The translations under genes and the position numbers were made by a program. The notes beneath the pieces were generated by a model that was not told the origin of the DNA, ran no database searches, and saw only the letters and a list, made by a program, of their open reading frames with translations. Positions 1 through 5,816 of a DNA stretch of 7,116 nucleotides are shown piece after piece; positions within the stretch are counted from its first letter, which is position 1; every line of letters starts with the position of its first letter. Origin of the DNA: JAYTJL01 sp964400155 (GTDB lineage Bacteria > Patescibacteriota > Saccharimonadia > Saccharimonadales > UBA10212); assembly GCA_964400155.1 (NCBI GenBank), contig CAYNSQ010000026.1, positions 1 through 7,116 on the forward strand, written 5' to 3'.

Positions 1-42
1 TAGTTATTAGTTATCAGTTATCGGTTATCGGTTATCAGTCAA
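1..42. repeat. Heptanucleotide tandem repeat, left flank of the RNA locus
   Basis: Six consecutive 7-bp units fit the pattern Y-R-GTTAT: TAGTTAT twice, CAGTTAT, CGGTTAT twice, then a decayed CAGTCAA. The same unit family recurs at 817-943 on the other side of the structured RNA. The array probably continues left of the window. Its role is unknown. Heptanucleotide arrays of this kind resemble the short tandemly repeated sequences described in cyanobacteria, but the similarity is in style only. Confidence 0.85.
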
Positions 43-47
43 AAGAG

Positions 48-79
48 AAAAACCCTCGCTACAACCACTGGCAAGCGAG
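48..79 (-). terminator. Intrinsic terminator of the large structured RNA
   Basis: Read on the minus strand, CTCGCT (79-74) pairs with AGCGAG (60-55) over a 14-nt loop, and the stem is followed by GG and a run of five T (52-48). This is a standard Rho-independent terminator and marks the 3' end of the RNA near base 48. The 3' arm can instead pair over 10 bp with bases 122-131, so two exclusive folds exist here. Confidence 0.72.
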
Positions 80-137
80 AGCATCATCAGGTGGGTGTAG
101 CTCAATCGCGCTCAAAATGGGAGCGAGGGTTAAAGTG

Positions 138-724
138 GTTTGGACAAGTAATTCTTAGTTAAAGCGACCTGCCACAGGTCTTAGGCGGGGGACCTGCTTG
201 GGGAGACCCAAAACCTGTGGCACAACCGGCCGCTACGTAGCCTCGCCGGGCTACGATTTTAGAAAAATGTTGGTTGGCCGGACAGCCATAAGCCTGCACC
301 ATCCGGCCAACTCACCTTTCCCCCCGGAAGGTGCTGAGAATCTCGCCGCACGGAGATTCTCAGCCTGATACCCTACCGAGTCTGCGCCGACACTTGCGGT
401 CGTCTAGGGCGGAATAGACGACGAGCCAGGCAAGTTCGTGCAACCTACCCCGGTAGGGGGCTTGGCGGAGAAACTAGGTTTCTCCTAAAAGTTCGGAGTC
501 GCTGCTTAAGTCCCGTCTCTTCTGAGAGGTGTTGGAACAGCAACGACTCCGGACCACATCGGCAAGCGGTTTCCAGCCGTTAACCGATGCTAGAACGAGC
601 CGGATCTGAGGAGTTGGCCAGAGTGCTTTTGCACTCCTTGAAATGCCGCGGACAGGTCGTCTGAATTACCCGCCTGTCACTCGTCTTCCTTGCTCGTTCG
701 TATTTAAAAATTCATTGTCCAAAC
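138..724 (-). other. Long-range closing helix and central multibranched domain of the RNA
   Basis: GTTTGGACAA at 138-147 is the exact reverse complement of bases 715-724. The two arms are more than 560 nt apart, yet all the strong local hairpins between about 171 and 700 fall neatly inside them. This is what the closing stem of a multibranch junction looks like. A second-level helix, 593-600 with 692-699 (8 bp, GAACGAGC/GCTCGTTC), encloses two smaller hairpins (621-636 and 651-678). Confidence 0.6.
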
Positions 725-801
725 AAAAAGGTGCTTCATAGGGGAGCAGTCAAAGTCAGTCCAATGTTAGGACTGGCGAGCATCACCCCTGACAGCGAAG
801 T

Positions 802-810
802 ATTATAACA
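802..810 (-). promoter_or_regulatory. Extended -10 promoter of the structured RNA
   Basis: The minus strand reads TGTTATAAT, a perfect extended -10 box (TGn-TATAAT), which places the transcription start near base 796. No good -35 hexamer is found 16-18 bp upstream; that region is occupied by the heptad array at 817-858. An extended -10 element commonly compensates for a missing -35. Position, direction and the terminator at 48-79 agree on one transcription unit. Confidence 0.65.
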
Positions 811-816
811 TAAAAA

Positions 817-858
817 CCTATAACCTATAACCTATAACCTATAACCTATAACCTATTT
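817..858. repeat. CCTATAA tandem array (about six units)
   Basis: Five perfect CCTATAA units (817-851) are followed by a decayed sixth (CCTATTT). On the minus strand the unit reads AGGTTAT, the same family as the Y-R-GTTAT units on the plus strand at 1-42 and 860-943, so this block lies in inverted orientation next to the following block. It sits directly upstream of the -10 box of the structured RNA, where the -35 region would be. Confidence 0.88.
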
Positions 859-859
859 T

Positions 860-943
860 AAGTTATTAGTTATCAGTTAATAGTTACCAGTTATTAGTTA
901 TTAGTTATCAGTTAATATTTACCAGTTATTAGTTATTAGTTAT
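860..943. repeat. Heptanucleotide array with 35-bp higher-order period
   Basis: Twelve contiguous 7-bp units fit N-R-GTTAT with drift (AAGTTAT, TAGTTAT, CAGTTAA, TAGTTAC, CAGTTAT and so on). The order of variants repeats every five units: TAGTTAT, TAGTTAT, CAGTTAA, TA(G/T)TTAC, CAGTTAT, giving a 35-bp super-repeat that implies block duplication. The last units run into the coding sequence: the kinase stop codon (minus-strand TAA, 942-940) is made from a repeat unit. Confidence 0.85.
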
Positions 944-3183
944 AAAGTTGGATTTGTAATAGGCATACTGGCACCACCGCCTTTGGGCGGTTTTTGGTCT
1001 GGTCTAACTTCCAGGCTTGCTCTTGGCAATGAAAAACCAAAGGTACTACCCTGGTCTTCTACGCTGTTAAATATAATTGCACCACCTTGGGCGACTATGA
1101 CTTTTTTAGCCATAAATAGCCCCAACCCAGTGCCATCTGGCCGCATCTTCCTAGCGTTGTCGGCTCTGTAAAACTTAGTAAACAGGTTGTGTTGGACTGC
1201 TTTTGGTACTCCAACCCCTGTATCTTTAACGGTAAATTCTACTGAATCCGCTTTTGCCTCCAAATTAACCGTTACTTTGCCTCCTTTGGGAGTGTAGTAA
1301 AGGGCGTTGTCCAAAAAGTTCATTATTACTTGGCGTACTTTGGTTTCGTCTATATTGAGAGTAGGAAATTCAGTTGGTTTATCATAACTCATCTCTATTT
1401 CTTTGGCTGCAGCTTGGTCTTTCAGTTGAGACATCTCACCGATAACCATTTCTGCCAAATTAGCCGGTTGGTTGTCTATAACAAATTTACCCGTCTGCAA
1501 CCGCGAGACATTTAGAAGATCCGATATTAAATAGACCATTCTCTGAGCACCGTCAAAAGACTGTTGCATCATTTCTTTTTGTTTAGGCTTAACAGCACCA
1601 GCGTCCCCATCCAAAATCATGCTTATGTAGCCTTTTATAGCCGTTAAGGGCGTTCTTAGCTGGTGAGAGGCCATAGATATGAATTCGTCCTTTGCTTCGT
1701 CCAGAGCCTTTAATTTGGCGTTAGTACGCCTTAACTCCTTGGTGGCAGCTTCAATTTTCTCCTGCAAGGTTATATTAAACTGTTGAATCTCTTCAAACCT
1801 TAAGGAGTTCTGGATGGCAATTACCAGTTCGTCAGCAATAATTTCTAACACCTTGATATCTTGCTCTGAATATAGTCCACCACTTCTCTTTTGACCCAGT
1901 AAAATATAGCCTGGATGCTGTACGTTTCCACCTATTCGCCCCTGAAGCTTTACTAGTACTGCTATATTCGAAGCTTGCATCAACTCCTTGAGGTGGTGTT
2001 TTGCAGGCGCTAGTTGATCTGATACTACTGCTCTATGAGAGAGATGGGTAACATCTTGAACTATTTTTTTGACTGCTTCGGGATCAATATGTACTTTCGA
2101 CTCCCCGATGAACCTAAAGCTCTGTTTTTGCGGTTCGCCGATCGCAAATGTACAATATTCAATTTTTAGATTTTCATCAATTATCTGAGAGCTTTTTGTC
2201 AATAAACCTGTAAGATCAATGGTTGTTACTAGTGAGCGATTAAGATTGTTAAGTAGTTCCTGTGAGTCATACGCATCTCTATAAAACAAGTTGTTGGAAA
2301 GTCGATCAAAAAACTTCTTTAAAGGTTGAAGTAAAAACGCTGCAACCAACGCCATTATTACATAGACTGCTTCTGTGCCATGCGAAATGGATTGATCATT
2401 AAAGAATATAGATGTCATTGCAACAATAGATGCGCCAAATATAGCCGCCAGTGACACCAGAACAAGAATGTAACCAAAGGAACGTGCAATAACTAATCTA
2501 ATATCGAATAAGCTATGCTTAACTATCGAATATGCGATCATTCCTAGGAATAATAAGGTAAATGCGGGTCCAAACCTTGAACTTGACCAGTCATCGACTA
2601 CTAAGGGGACAAGGACGTTTGAGGAAATTGCCAGCACTGCATATAATGCTATACCCCAAGAAACGATTAAAATCTGCTGTTTCTGAATGACGGATTTAGC
2701 TGCCCTGATTTGTCTTTTTATGGTTACGAACAATAGTAGTAACGAATAAGCTACGTAAACAATGAACAGATTGTACAAATATGAAGTGTTTATTGTTCCG
2801 CTAAATGCACTACCGCTAACAGAAGTAATGAAGGCTGGAGTAAAGACTATAGGTACCAGTAAAAGGGTTAAGTATTTATGCAATCGCCAAGCAAGTTTTT
2901 TACGAAAGATTGTTTCACTTGGAAAATTAGCTATGAAATTCAGGGCAAAATATATAGAGGCAATGCCTCCCAGCATTGCGAGTCGAGTAAATAACAGAGC
3001 ACGTGGATCCTCGCCTGATGAGTGATCTGATAAGTAGTTAAATAAAGTCCACGATATTAAAGAAGCAGCTAAAAACGCAAACCTTTGATTGCCTGGCTGG
3101 TGAGGATTTCTAACGAAAATCAGTAAACCTAATAGCGCACTAGCTACACTACAAACTATAAATACTACTAAATCTATGCTCAT
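940..3183 (-). CDS. Membrane sensor histidine kinase (7TM-type N-terminus, GAF-like region, HisKA-HATPase_c)
   Basis: This 747-residue protein is a complete sensor kinase. Residues 4-290 hold about nine hydrophobic segments (near 4-24, 34-50, 64-86, 104-121, 135-154, 170-196, 205-222, 236-261, 272-286). The sequence YSIVKHSLFDIR after the seventh is typical of N-terminal 7TM histidine kinases. Residues 310-460 look like a GAF-type sensor domain, and 462-500 form a coiled-coil linker. The H-box (ASHQLRTPLTAIKGY) puts the phosphorylated histidine at 507. The ATPase has N-box residues N622 and N626, the G1 motif DTGVG at 654-658, the F-box LFTKFYRA and the G2 motif GTGLG at 684-688; all key residues are intact. 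It should autophosphorylate at the inner membrane in response to an unknown signal. No response regulator lies in the window. The start codon has no Shine-Dalgarno site and the best promoter leaves a leader of about 9 nt. The Pro/Gly-rich tail (730-740) follows the catalytic domain. Confidence 0.93.
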   Translation of the reverse strand: MSIDLVVFIVCSVASALLGLLIFVRNPHQPGNQRFAFLAASLISWTLFNYLSDHSSGEDPRALLFTRLAMLGGIASIYFALNFIANFPSETIFRKKLAWRLHKYLTLLLVPIVFTPAFITSVSGSAFSGTINTSYLYNLFIVYVAYSLLLLFVTIKRQIRAAKSVIQKQQILIVSWGIALYAVLAISSNVLVPLVVDDWSSSRFGPAFTLLFLGMIAYSIVKHSLFDIRLVIARSFGYILVLVSLAAIFGASIVAMTSIFFNDQSISHGTEAVYVIMALVAAFLLQPLKKFFDRLSNNLFYRDAYDSQELLNNLNRSLVTTIDLTGLLTKSSQIIDENLKIEYCTFAIGEPQKQSFRFIGESKVHIDPEAVKKIVQDVTHLSHRAVVSDQLAPAKHHLKELMQASNIAVLVKLQGRIGGNVQHPGYILLGQKRSGGLYSEQDIKVLEIIADELVIAIQNSLRFEEIQQFNITLQEKIEAATKELRRTNAKLKALDEAKDEFISMASHQLRTPLTAIKGYISMILDGDAGAVKPKQKEMMQQSFDGAQRMVYLISDLLNVSRLQTGKFVIDNQPANLAEMVIGEMSQLKDQAAAKEIEMSYDKPTEFPTLNIDETKVRQVIMNFLDNALYYTPKGGKVTVNLEAKADSVEFTVKDTGVGVPKAVQHNLFTKFYRADNARKMRPDGTGLGLFMAKKVIVAQGGAIIFNSVEDQGSTFGFSLPRASLEVRPDQKPPKGGGASMPITNPTL

Positions 3184-3198
3184 CTGTTTTTTAGGTTA

Positions 3199-3227
3199 AT
3201 AATAGCTTTCAACTCACATTATGTTAA
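3199..3227 (-). promoter_or_regulatory. Promoter of the histidine kinase gene
   Basis: On the minus strand TTAACA (3227-3222, five of six to TTGACA) is separated by 17 bp from TATTAT (3204-3199, five of six to TATAAT). Transcription would start near 3192, only about 9 nt before the ATG at 3183. The -35 hexamer lies inside a perfect palindrome (3219-3233). A second candidate is the extended -10 TGCTATTAT (3257-3249), which would give a leader of about 59 nt. Confidence 0.55.
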
Positions 3228-3233
3228 ACATAA
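3219..3233. promoter_or_regulatory. 15-bp palindrome overlapping the kinase -35 box (operator candidate)
   Basis: TTATGTT-A-AACATAA is a perfect inverted repeat with 7-bp arms around one central base. It covers the -35 hexamer of the best kinase promoter, the classic place for a repressor site. No regulator gene is in the window, so the binding protein is unknown. AT-rich palindromes can also arise by chance. Confidence 0.4.
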
Positions 3234-3278
3234 GCTTCTTCCCCGCCCATAATAGCAAGAATTTAAGATTAACTCATG

Positions 3279-3299
3279 GGTCAAAATTGAATTTTAACC
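3279..3299. promoter_or_regulatory. 21-bp near-perfect palindrome between the divergent genes (operator candidate)
   Basis: Arms GGTCAAAATT and AATTTTAACC face each other around the central G at 3289; nine of ten positions are complementary, with one C/A mismatch. The site lies in the middle of the 188-bp region between the kinase (minus) and the acyltransferase (plus), upstream of both, so one protein bound here could affect both genes. The rest of the intergenic region shows no further clear element. Confidence 0.4.
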
Positions 3300-3334
3300 G
3301 GACTCGCCCAAAACACGTCTTAATTGAAGCACCG

Positions 3335-3364
3335 TTTACTTGCAGGTGTTTAGTAGTGTATTGT
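3335..3364 (+). promoter_or_regulatory. Weak promoter candidate of the acyltransferase gene
   Basis: TTTACT (3335-3340) and TATTGT (3359-3364) are spaced by 18 bp, each four of six to the consensus. The start would fall at about 3371, next to the ATG at 3372, giving a leaderless transcript. No Shine-Dalgarno sequence precedes this ATG (the bases before it are ACGAAAA), which fits leaderless translation. Confidence 0.3.
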
Positions 3365-3371
3365 ACGAAAA

Positions 3372-4271
3372 ATGATTAATTCGTTTCCATATTTTTCAAA
3401 GCTAGAAATTAAACACAAAAATATCATTGAAGCATTTGCAACACGTTTCGAACCCTACCACGACTTTAGTTTTATTAATCTTTACTGCTGGAATTCCGAT
3501 GGCTCGACAGAAATATCAATGCTGAACGGCAACTTAATAGTCAGATTGCCGGATTATGTTAATGGTACGCCCGTTCTAACACTTCTCGGAGATACATCAA
3601 TTGATGAGTCAATTGATCAATTACTTGGCACAGCGAAAGAACTTAGACTGGTTCCACAATTAGTAGTGGACAATATTTTCAATAAGGATAAGTTCACCTT
3701 AGCTGAAGATCGAGACAATTTTGATTATATTTATAAACTTACTGACTTATCGAATCTTTCTGGTTACAAATTTAAGAAAAAAAGAAATAAAACTAATGTC
3801 GTAAAATCAGCTTTTTCAGAGAAAATAGAAGTTAAATCATCCAACTATATCGACAGTGATACTGCAGTCCAGCTAAATAATGTGTTCACCGAGTGGTCCA
3901 TGAATTCTAAACAACCTTCAGATGAACTCCGCTTTGAAAGACACGCGTTTACAACCCTACTTGAAAATTCCTCCCACTTTAATTTACTTCTGACTACAGT
4001 GAGCTTGGAATCTGAATTAGTCGCTTTCTCTATCAATGAGATTGTCAACCCCGATTGGGCCATATGCCATTTTGAAAAAGCACTACCGGTACATAGTCAA
4101 ATTGGAACATTTATAGCATGGCAAGCGACTAAAGATTTGCTTGATATTGGTTGTAGTTATGTTAATTGGGAGCCAGATCTGGGAATACCTGGACTAAGAA
4201 AATCGAAGATGTCTTTTCAGCCCGACTTTTTCTTGAAAAAATATGAAATCAAAAAAAGGATTACTGTTTAA
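3372..4271 (+). CDS. DUF2156 / LPG-synthetase C-terminal-like acyltransferase
   Basis: The 299-residue protein matches the pattern of the DUF2156 family (PF09924), the catalytic domain of phosphatidylglycerol lysyltransferases and of stand-alone relatives with a double GNAT-like fold. Visible family signatures are the N-terminal FSFINLYCW (32-40), the central block DYIYKLTDLSNLSGYKFKKKRN (starting at 118, with its basic KFKKKRNK run), the HFEKA motif (233-237) and the C-terminal block NWEPDLGIPGLRKSKMSFQP (265-284), the best-conserved part. No membrane segments are seen, so it is a soluble single-unit form without the flippase region of MprF. By family knowledge it probably moves an aminoacyl or acyl group onto a lipid or another amine; the substrate is not deducible. 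It is divergent from the kinase and converges with the next gene, with one base between stops. It is visibly more AT-rich than its neighbours. No Shine-Dalgarno site is present. Confidence 0.85.
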   Translation: MINSFPYFSKLEIKHKNIIEAFATRFEPYHDFSFINLYCWNSDGSTEISMLNGNLIVRLPDYVNGTPVLTLLGDTSIDESIDQLLGTAKELRLVPQLVVDNIFNKDKFTLAEDRDNFDYIYKLTDLSNLSGYKFKKKRNKTNVVKSAFSEKIEVKSSNYIDSDTAVQLNNVFTEWSMNSKQPSDELRFERHAFTTLLENSSHFNLLLTTVSLESELVAFSINEIVNPDWAICHFEKALPVHSQIGTFIAWQATKDLLDIGCSYVNWEPDLGIPGLRKSKMSFQPDFFLKKYEIKKRITV

Positions 4272-4272
4272 T

Positions 4273-5760
4273 CTAGAATGAAATTTCGGGTAAACCTTCA
4301 CCCGCAGCTTTAAAGACAGCAAGATTATGTTCGTTATATGGTATGGCGACAGGCAAAAAGTCCTCTCCTAGCTCAGATTCTGGAGTAGTCAAATCACTTC
4401 TACCCATTAGTGGTTCATACTCCAATCCAAATTGTTTAAAAGATAAGATTGATGGTCTATTTATAGTGGTGAATACGGCTGACTTATGCATTTCTGGATT
4501 TCTTTTGTTAAGCCGTTCAAAGATAGCAATATAAGCTAGTTGTGCTGTGCGCAGACCATTGAACCGTTCTGCCTTGCTTCCAATTCTTAAATTAGTCTCC
4601 ACAGCAATACTTTTGGACGTATCTATGCCTTGGGCGGCATAATAATCAAAGAATTCTTGGCGGGTGAAGTTGCCCATATCAACTAGTTGGTCAACAACAA
4701 TAAAACCGGTTGTGTCGTCTTTTGACTCTGGCCGATCAATGACAGTTTCAATATTCTCATCATAGCTTATGCCGGACACAGTGGCACTATGCACTACCCT
4801 GTTTGCCGAAGCTCTCGTATCGACCAGGGCAAGCAACAGAGTTCGGTTCTCTTCTGCAATTGAGACATCCTCAACCTCGGGAAAATACTTAGCCTCATTG
4901 GTTCTAACGATATTAGCGTATCTATGAGAAGGTCGAATCCAAGCTGCATACATACCTTCCTCTTCGAAGTGTTCTTTAACATCACTTACAAGGTCTTGCT
5001 CTAGAGCGGCAAGTTCCTCGTCGGACAGATCATACCTTATATCAACCTGGGTACCTTCGTTGCTTTCTTTCACAAGTTTAGAATATACAGAATCCAAGCC
5101 TTGTTCAATCATTTCATTTTCAGAAAGACTCGATATATCTTGGACTTGAGCTGAAGAAATCCTTTTGCGTGCCCACTTGTAGCTTGCAATAATGCCACCA
5201 ACACCGAGTGCGGCAATACTCAATTTTAACGGGTCTGGGTTATCTAAACCCTCAGCTATAGCATAGCCTTCTGCGGCACAAACTGCACTTATTCCTAATG
5301 ATACACCCACAGCATAGCGTCGGTTTTGCTGCCTAGTTCTCTCGGGATTCTGTCGGTGTTTCAAAAATGTGACAGCTGGCGTGCCCGCATATATTGCAAC
5401 TGCCGCTTCGGTTGCGATATTTGTATTTAATATTCGTGAGGCACCAATTTTATCCAGCCCTTGATTCACTTTACCAACCGCCCGATTAGAACCAGTCGTA
5501 TCCAAGACATCTGCTGTAACCACGCCAGCTGTCACTTCTTGTGCTAATGTTGAGCCTCCATAGACAGCAGCTGAAAGCATTGGATCGCCTGTAACTTTTA
5601 GTGTTGCGCCAAGCAAAGCAAGTCGGGCAACCTCACTTGTAAATGGATTGATCTCTAACGTCAGTACAGTCCCGGCGACTAGTTTGCCTATTTTCGTACT
5701 AACCCAGTTCTTCTTTTCTGCTTCGGGCAGCACTGATTCATGAGAGCCATCAATTGACAT
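4273..5760 (-). CDS. Multi-pass membrane protein with possible acyltransferase-like C-terminal domain
   Basis: I do not recognise this 495-residue protein as a named family. Residues 1-24 are polar, and 25-85 are rich in small hydrophobic residues with possible weak membrane segments. Clear hydrophobic helices lie near 113-133, 149-168 and 178-196, the last followed by KWARKR, which suggests a cytoplasmic boundary. Residues 205-270 are acidic and helical. The part from about 270 to 495 alternates strands and helices in an order that recalls GNAT or autoinducer-synthase-like folds: a strand at 305-313, a strand at 351-358, a strand with basic end at 384-393 (SIAVETNLRIG), a long helix at 403-419, then VFTTINRPSILSFKQFGLEYEP at 429-450, similar to the last strand and helix of such enzymes. 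This fold call is an inference from pattern only. There is no signal peptide. The promoter lies so close that the mRNA is almost leaderless, and the ATG has no Shine-Dalgarno site. The gene lies 57 nt downstream of the decarboxylase on the same strand. Confidence 0.8.
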   Translation of the reverse strand: MSIDGSHESVLPEAEKKNWVSTKIGKLVAGTVLTLEINPFTSEVARLALLGATLKVTGDPMLSAAVYGGSTLAQEVTAGVVTADVLDTTGSNRAVGKVNQGLDKIGASRILNTNIATEAAVAIYAGTPAVTFLKHRQNPERTRQQNRRYAVGVSLGISAVCAAEGYAIAEGLDNPDPLKLSIAALGVGGIIASYKWARKRISSAQVQDISSLSENEMIEQGLDSVYSKLVKESNEGTQVDIRYDLSDEELAALEQDLVSDVKEHFEEEGMYAAWIRPSHRYANIVRTNEAKYFPEVEDVSIAEENRTLLLALVDTRASANRVVHSATVSGISYDENIETVIDRPESKDDTTGFIVVDQLVDMGNFTRQEFFDYYAAQGIDTSKSIAVETNLRIGSKAERFNGLRTAQLAYIAIFERLNKRNPEMHKSAVFTTINRPSILSFKQFGLEYEPLMGRSDLTTPESELGEDFLPVAIPYNEHNLAVFKAAGEGLPEISF

Positions 5761-5771
5761 AATTAAAGCTT

Positions 5772-5800
5772 ATTATACTATACTTTACTAAGTTTTGCAA
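5772..5800 (-). promoter_or_regulatory. Promoter of the 495-aa membrane protein gene
   Basis: On the minus strand TTGCAA (5800-5795, four of six to the consensus) and a perfect TATAAT (5777-5772) are 17 bp apart. Transcription would begin at about 5765-5763, only 3-5 nt before the ATG at 5760. This gives the gene its own start in the short gap after the decarboxylase and predicts an essentially leaderless mRNA. Confidence 0.65.
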
Positions 5801-5816
5801 ATTGTGCTCTGTTTGA

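Larger units (their letters stand above)
48..796 (-). ncRNA. Large highly structured non-coding RNA, about 750 nt, family not recognised
   Basis: No convincing coding frame is seen here, while the sequence is visibly GC-richer than its surroundings and packed with complementary arms. Bases 138-147 pair with 715-724 (10 bp) and close a central domain of about 590 nt. Inside it lie hairpins or helices 171-179/213-221, 236-242/249-255, 273-282/302-311, 333-344/353-364 (12 bp perfect), 371-378/451-458 enclosing 392-397/430-435 and 399-406/415-422, 467-474/478-485, 494-506/539-551, 557-562/584-589, 593-600/692-699, 621-626/631-636 and 651-656/673-678. A 5' domain spans 734-800. Two positions (502/543 and 512/536) pair as G-U only on the minus strand and would be C-A mismatches on the plus strand, which supports minus-strand transcription. 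Promoter and terminator agree with that direction. I find no RNase P core motifs, tmRNA T-arm, SRP loop, rRNA signature or group I/II intron core. It is comparable in size to GOLLD or OLE RNA, but I cannot assign it by eye. Confidence 0.75.

Noticed and set aside
48..796. RNase P RNA, tmRNA, SRP RNA or rRNA
   Set aside because: I looked on both strands for the conserved P4 regions of RNase P, the TPsiC arm and acceptor of tmRNA, the SRP apical loop and universal rRNA motifs and found none; the length and hairpin order also do not fit.
48..796. Group I or group II intron
   Set aside because: No group II domain V (AGC triad with GNRA-capped 34-nt hairpin), no GUGYG-like 5' end and no group I P/Q/R/S core were seen. 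A promoter and terminator bracket the unit, and no intron-encoded protein is present.
817..858. Telomere-like repeat
   Set aside because: The unit AGGTTAT resembles heptameric telomere repeats only superficially. The array is short, internal and belongs to a family of degenerate heptads found elsewhere in the window.
1..943. CRISPR array
   Set aside because: The repeats are contiguous 7-bp units without spacers of constant length, and there are no cas genes in the window.
977..995. Terminator-like hairpin on the plus strand (CCGCC, TTTG loop, GGCGG, five T)
   Set aside because: It lies inside the kinase coding sequence, where it encodes the PPKGGG tail, and points antisense to the gene. No plus-strand transcript is evident upstream, so it is probably a by-product of Pro/Gly codons, though it could stop antisense transcription.
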